A stretch of 6,445 bases of DNA from Chlamydiia bacterium (GTDB lineage: Bacteria; Chlamydiota; Chlamydiia; Chlamydiales; JAAZZY01), in NCBI GenBank assembly GCA_014239035.1, contig JAAZZY010000088.1:1-6445 (forward strand). Reading direction: 5' to 3'. The notes under the pieces were generated by a model. The model was not told the DNA's origin, searched no databases, and was given only the letters and a program-made list of their open reading frames with translations. Below, piece after piece: positions 6,074-6,445 of the stretch; position 1 is the stretch's first letter, and every line of letters starts with the position of its first letter. The position numbers and the translations under genes were made by a program.

Positions 6074-6445
6074 CTATTGTAGCGTAATTTCTGGATATAA
6101 TGGAAAATCTTTTAATAAGTCAATGACTTGCTTTTTACAGGTTTCTTGAACATGAGAATCAAGTTCAAATTTAGCTTTGCTCGGGCCTTGGGTCTTGGGG
6201 TTAATGCTTGCTTTTGTATGCTTTAGGATTTCAATCATGATTTTTCCAAGCTCTTTCATTTGACCTGCACCCATTCCAAGAGATGTTAAAGCTGGAGTTC
6301 CAATGCGCACACCAGATGTGTACCAGGCACCATTTTTATCATTTAAAATAGTTTGTAACAAATAAGAACCCTTATTAATTGAATTTGTAATTGATATTTT
6401 AATTGACGCAATGTTTGCATCTATAAATTTTTGTAAAATCTCATC
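6074..6445 (-). CDS. glyA: Serine hydroxymethyltransferase GlyA, C-terminal part (5' end outside window)
   Basis: The last 123 codons plus TAG of a frame open to the right edge. GlyA is a PLP-dependent cytosolic enzyme that interconverts serine and glycine and charges tetrahydrofolate with a one-carbon unit. The signature GAWYTSGVRIGTPALTSLGMG covers roughly fragment residues 39-59; its arginine (fragment residue 47, corresponding to E. coli Arg363 by motif position) binds the substrate carboxylate. The following ~70 residues form the helical C-terminal domain, ending PEITLQ. The PLP lysine lies in the missing part. A TTG-started reading at 6361 is internal, not a start. Position beside clpP-dapF agrees with C. 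trachomatis CT432-CT430. It is not clear whether clpP is also read through from glyA; no terminator hairpin is seen in the 57-bp gap. Confidence 0.94.
   Translation of the reverse strand, partial: DEILQKFIDANIASIKISITNSINKGSYLLQTILNDKNGAWYTSGVRIGTPALTSLGMGAGQMKELGKIMIEILKHTKASINPKTQGPSKAKFELDSHVQETCKKQVIDLLKDFPLYPEITLQ

Overview
The window is AT-rich bacterial DNA and almost entirely coding. Gene content and order point to the phylum Chlamydiota. On the minus strand, reading leftwards, come glyA (3' end only), clpP, dapF and a UPF0158-family gene. From memory, this is the same neighbourhood as C. trachomatis CT432-CT431-CT430-CT429. The fused E1 alpha/beta 2-oxoacid dehydrogenase resembles chlamydial CT340, and the ftsK-yycJ pair at the left end matches CT739-CT738. 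The joins between these blocks are not those I remember from C. trachomatis. I therefore infer an environmental (Parachlamydiales-type) chlamydia rather than a Chlamydia species, but the species cannot be settled from the sequence alone.

Left part, plus strand (1-1361): the 3' end of ftsK, covering the end of the motor domain and the DNA-reading gamma winged helix. An 84-bp gap follows, then a complete YycJ/WalJ-type metallo-beta-lactamase-fold hydrolase. This gene ends tail to tail with the minus-strand genes, overlapping the E1 fusion gene by 20 bp.

Middle, minus strand (1342-4518): a probable three-cistron operon led by a good sigma66-like promoter and Shine-Dalgarno sequence at 4524-4572. 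The order is UPF0158 protein (297 aa, with an AT-hook), a very basic 81-codon ORF, and the 676-aa E1 alpha/beta fusion. The basic ORF has no ATG and lies in the same frame as the UPF0158 gene, separated from it only by one amber codon and two sense codons. The two may therefore be one gene, an AT-hook protein with a lysine/arginine-rich tail, interrupted by a single stop codon. The E1 gene starts directly on the stop codon of the basic ORF (TAAATG).

Right part, minus strand (4593-6445): glyA 3' end, clpP and dapF. clpP has its own candidate promoter and a near-perfect Shine-Dalgarno sequence, and dapF starts 2 nt after the clpP stop.

Most genes are housekeeping: chromosome segregation (FtsK), cell-wall or DNA maintenance (YycJ), meso-diaminopimelate supply (DapF), proteolysis (ClpP), one-carbon metabolism (GlyA) and 2-oxoacid oxidation (E1). 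I found no RNA genes, CRISPR arrays, insertion sequences or long repeats. The least described item is the AT-hook UPF0158 protein with its in-frame basic tail.
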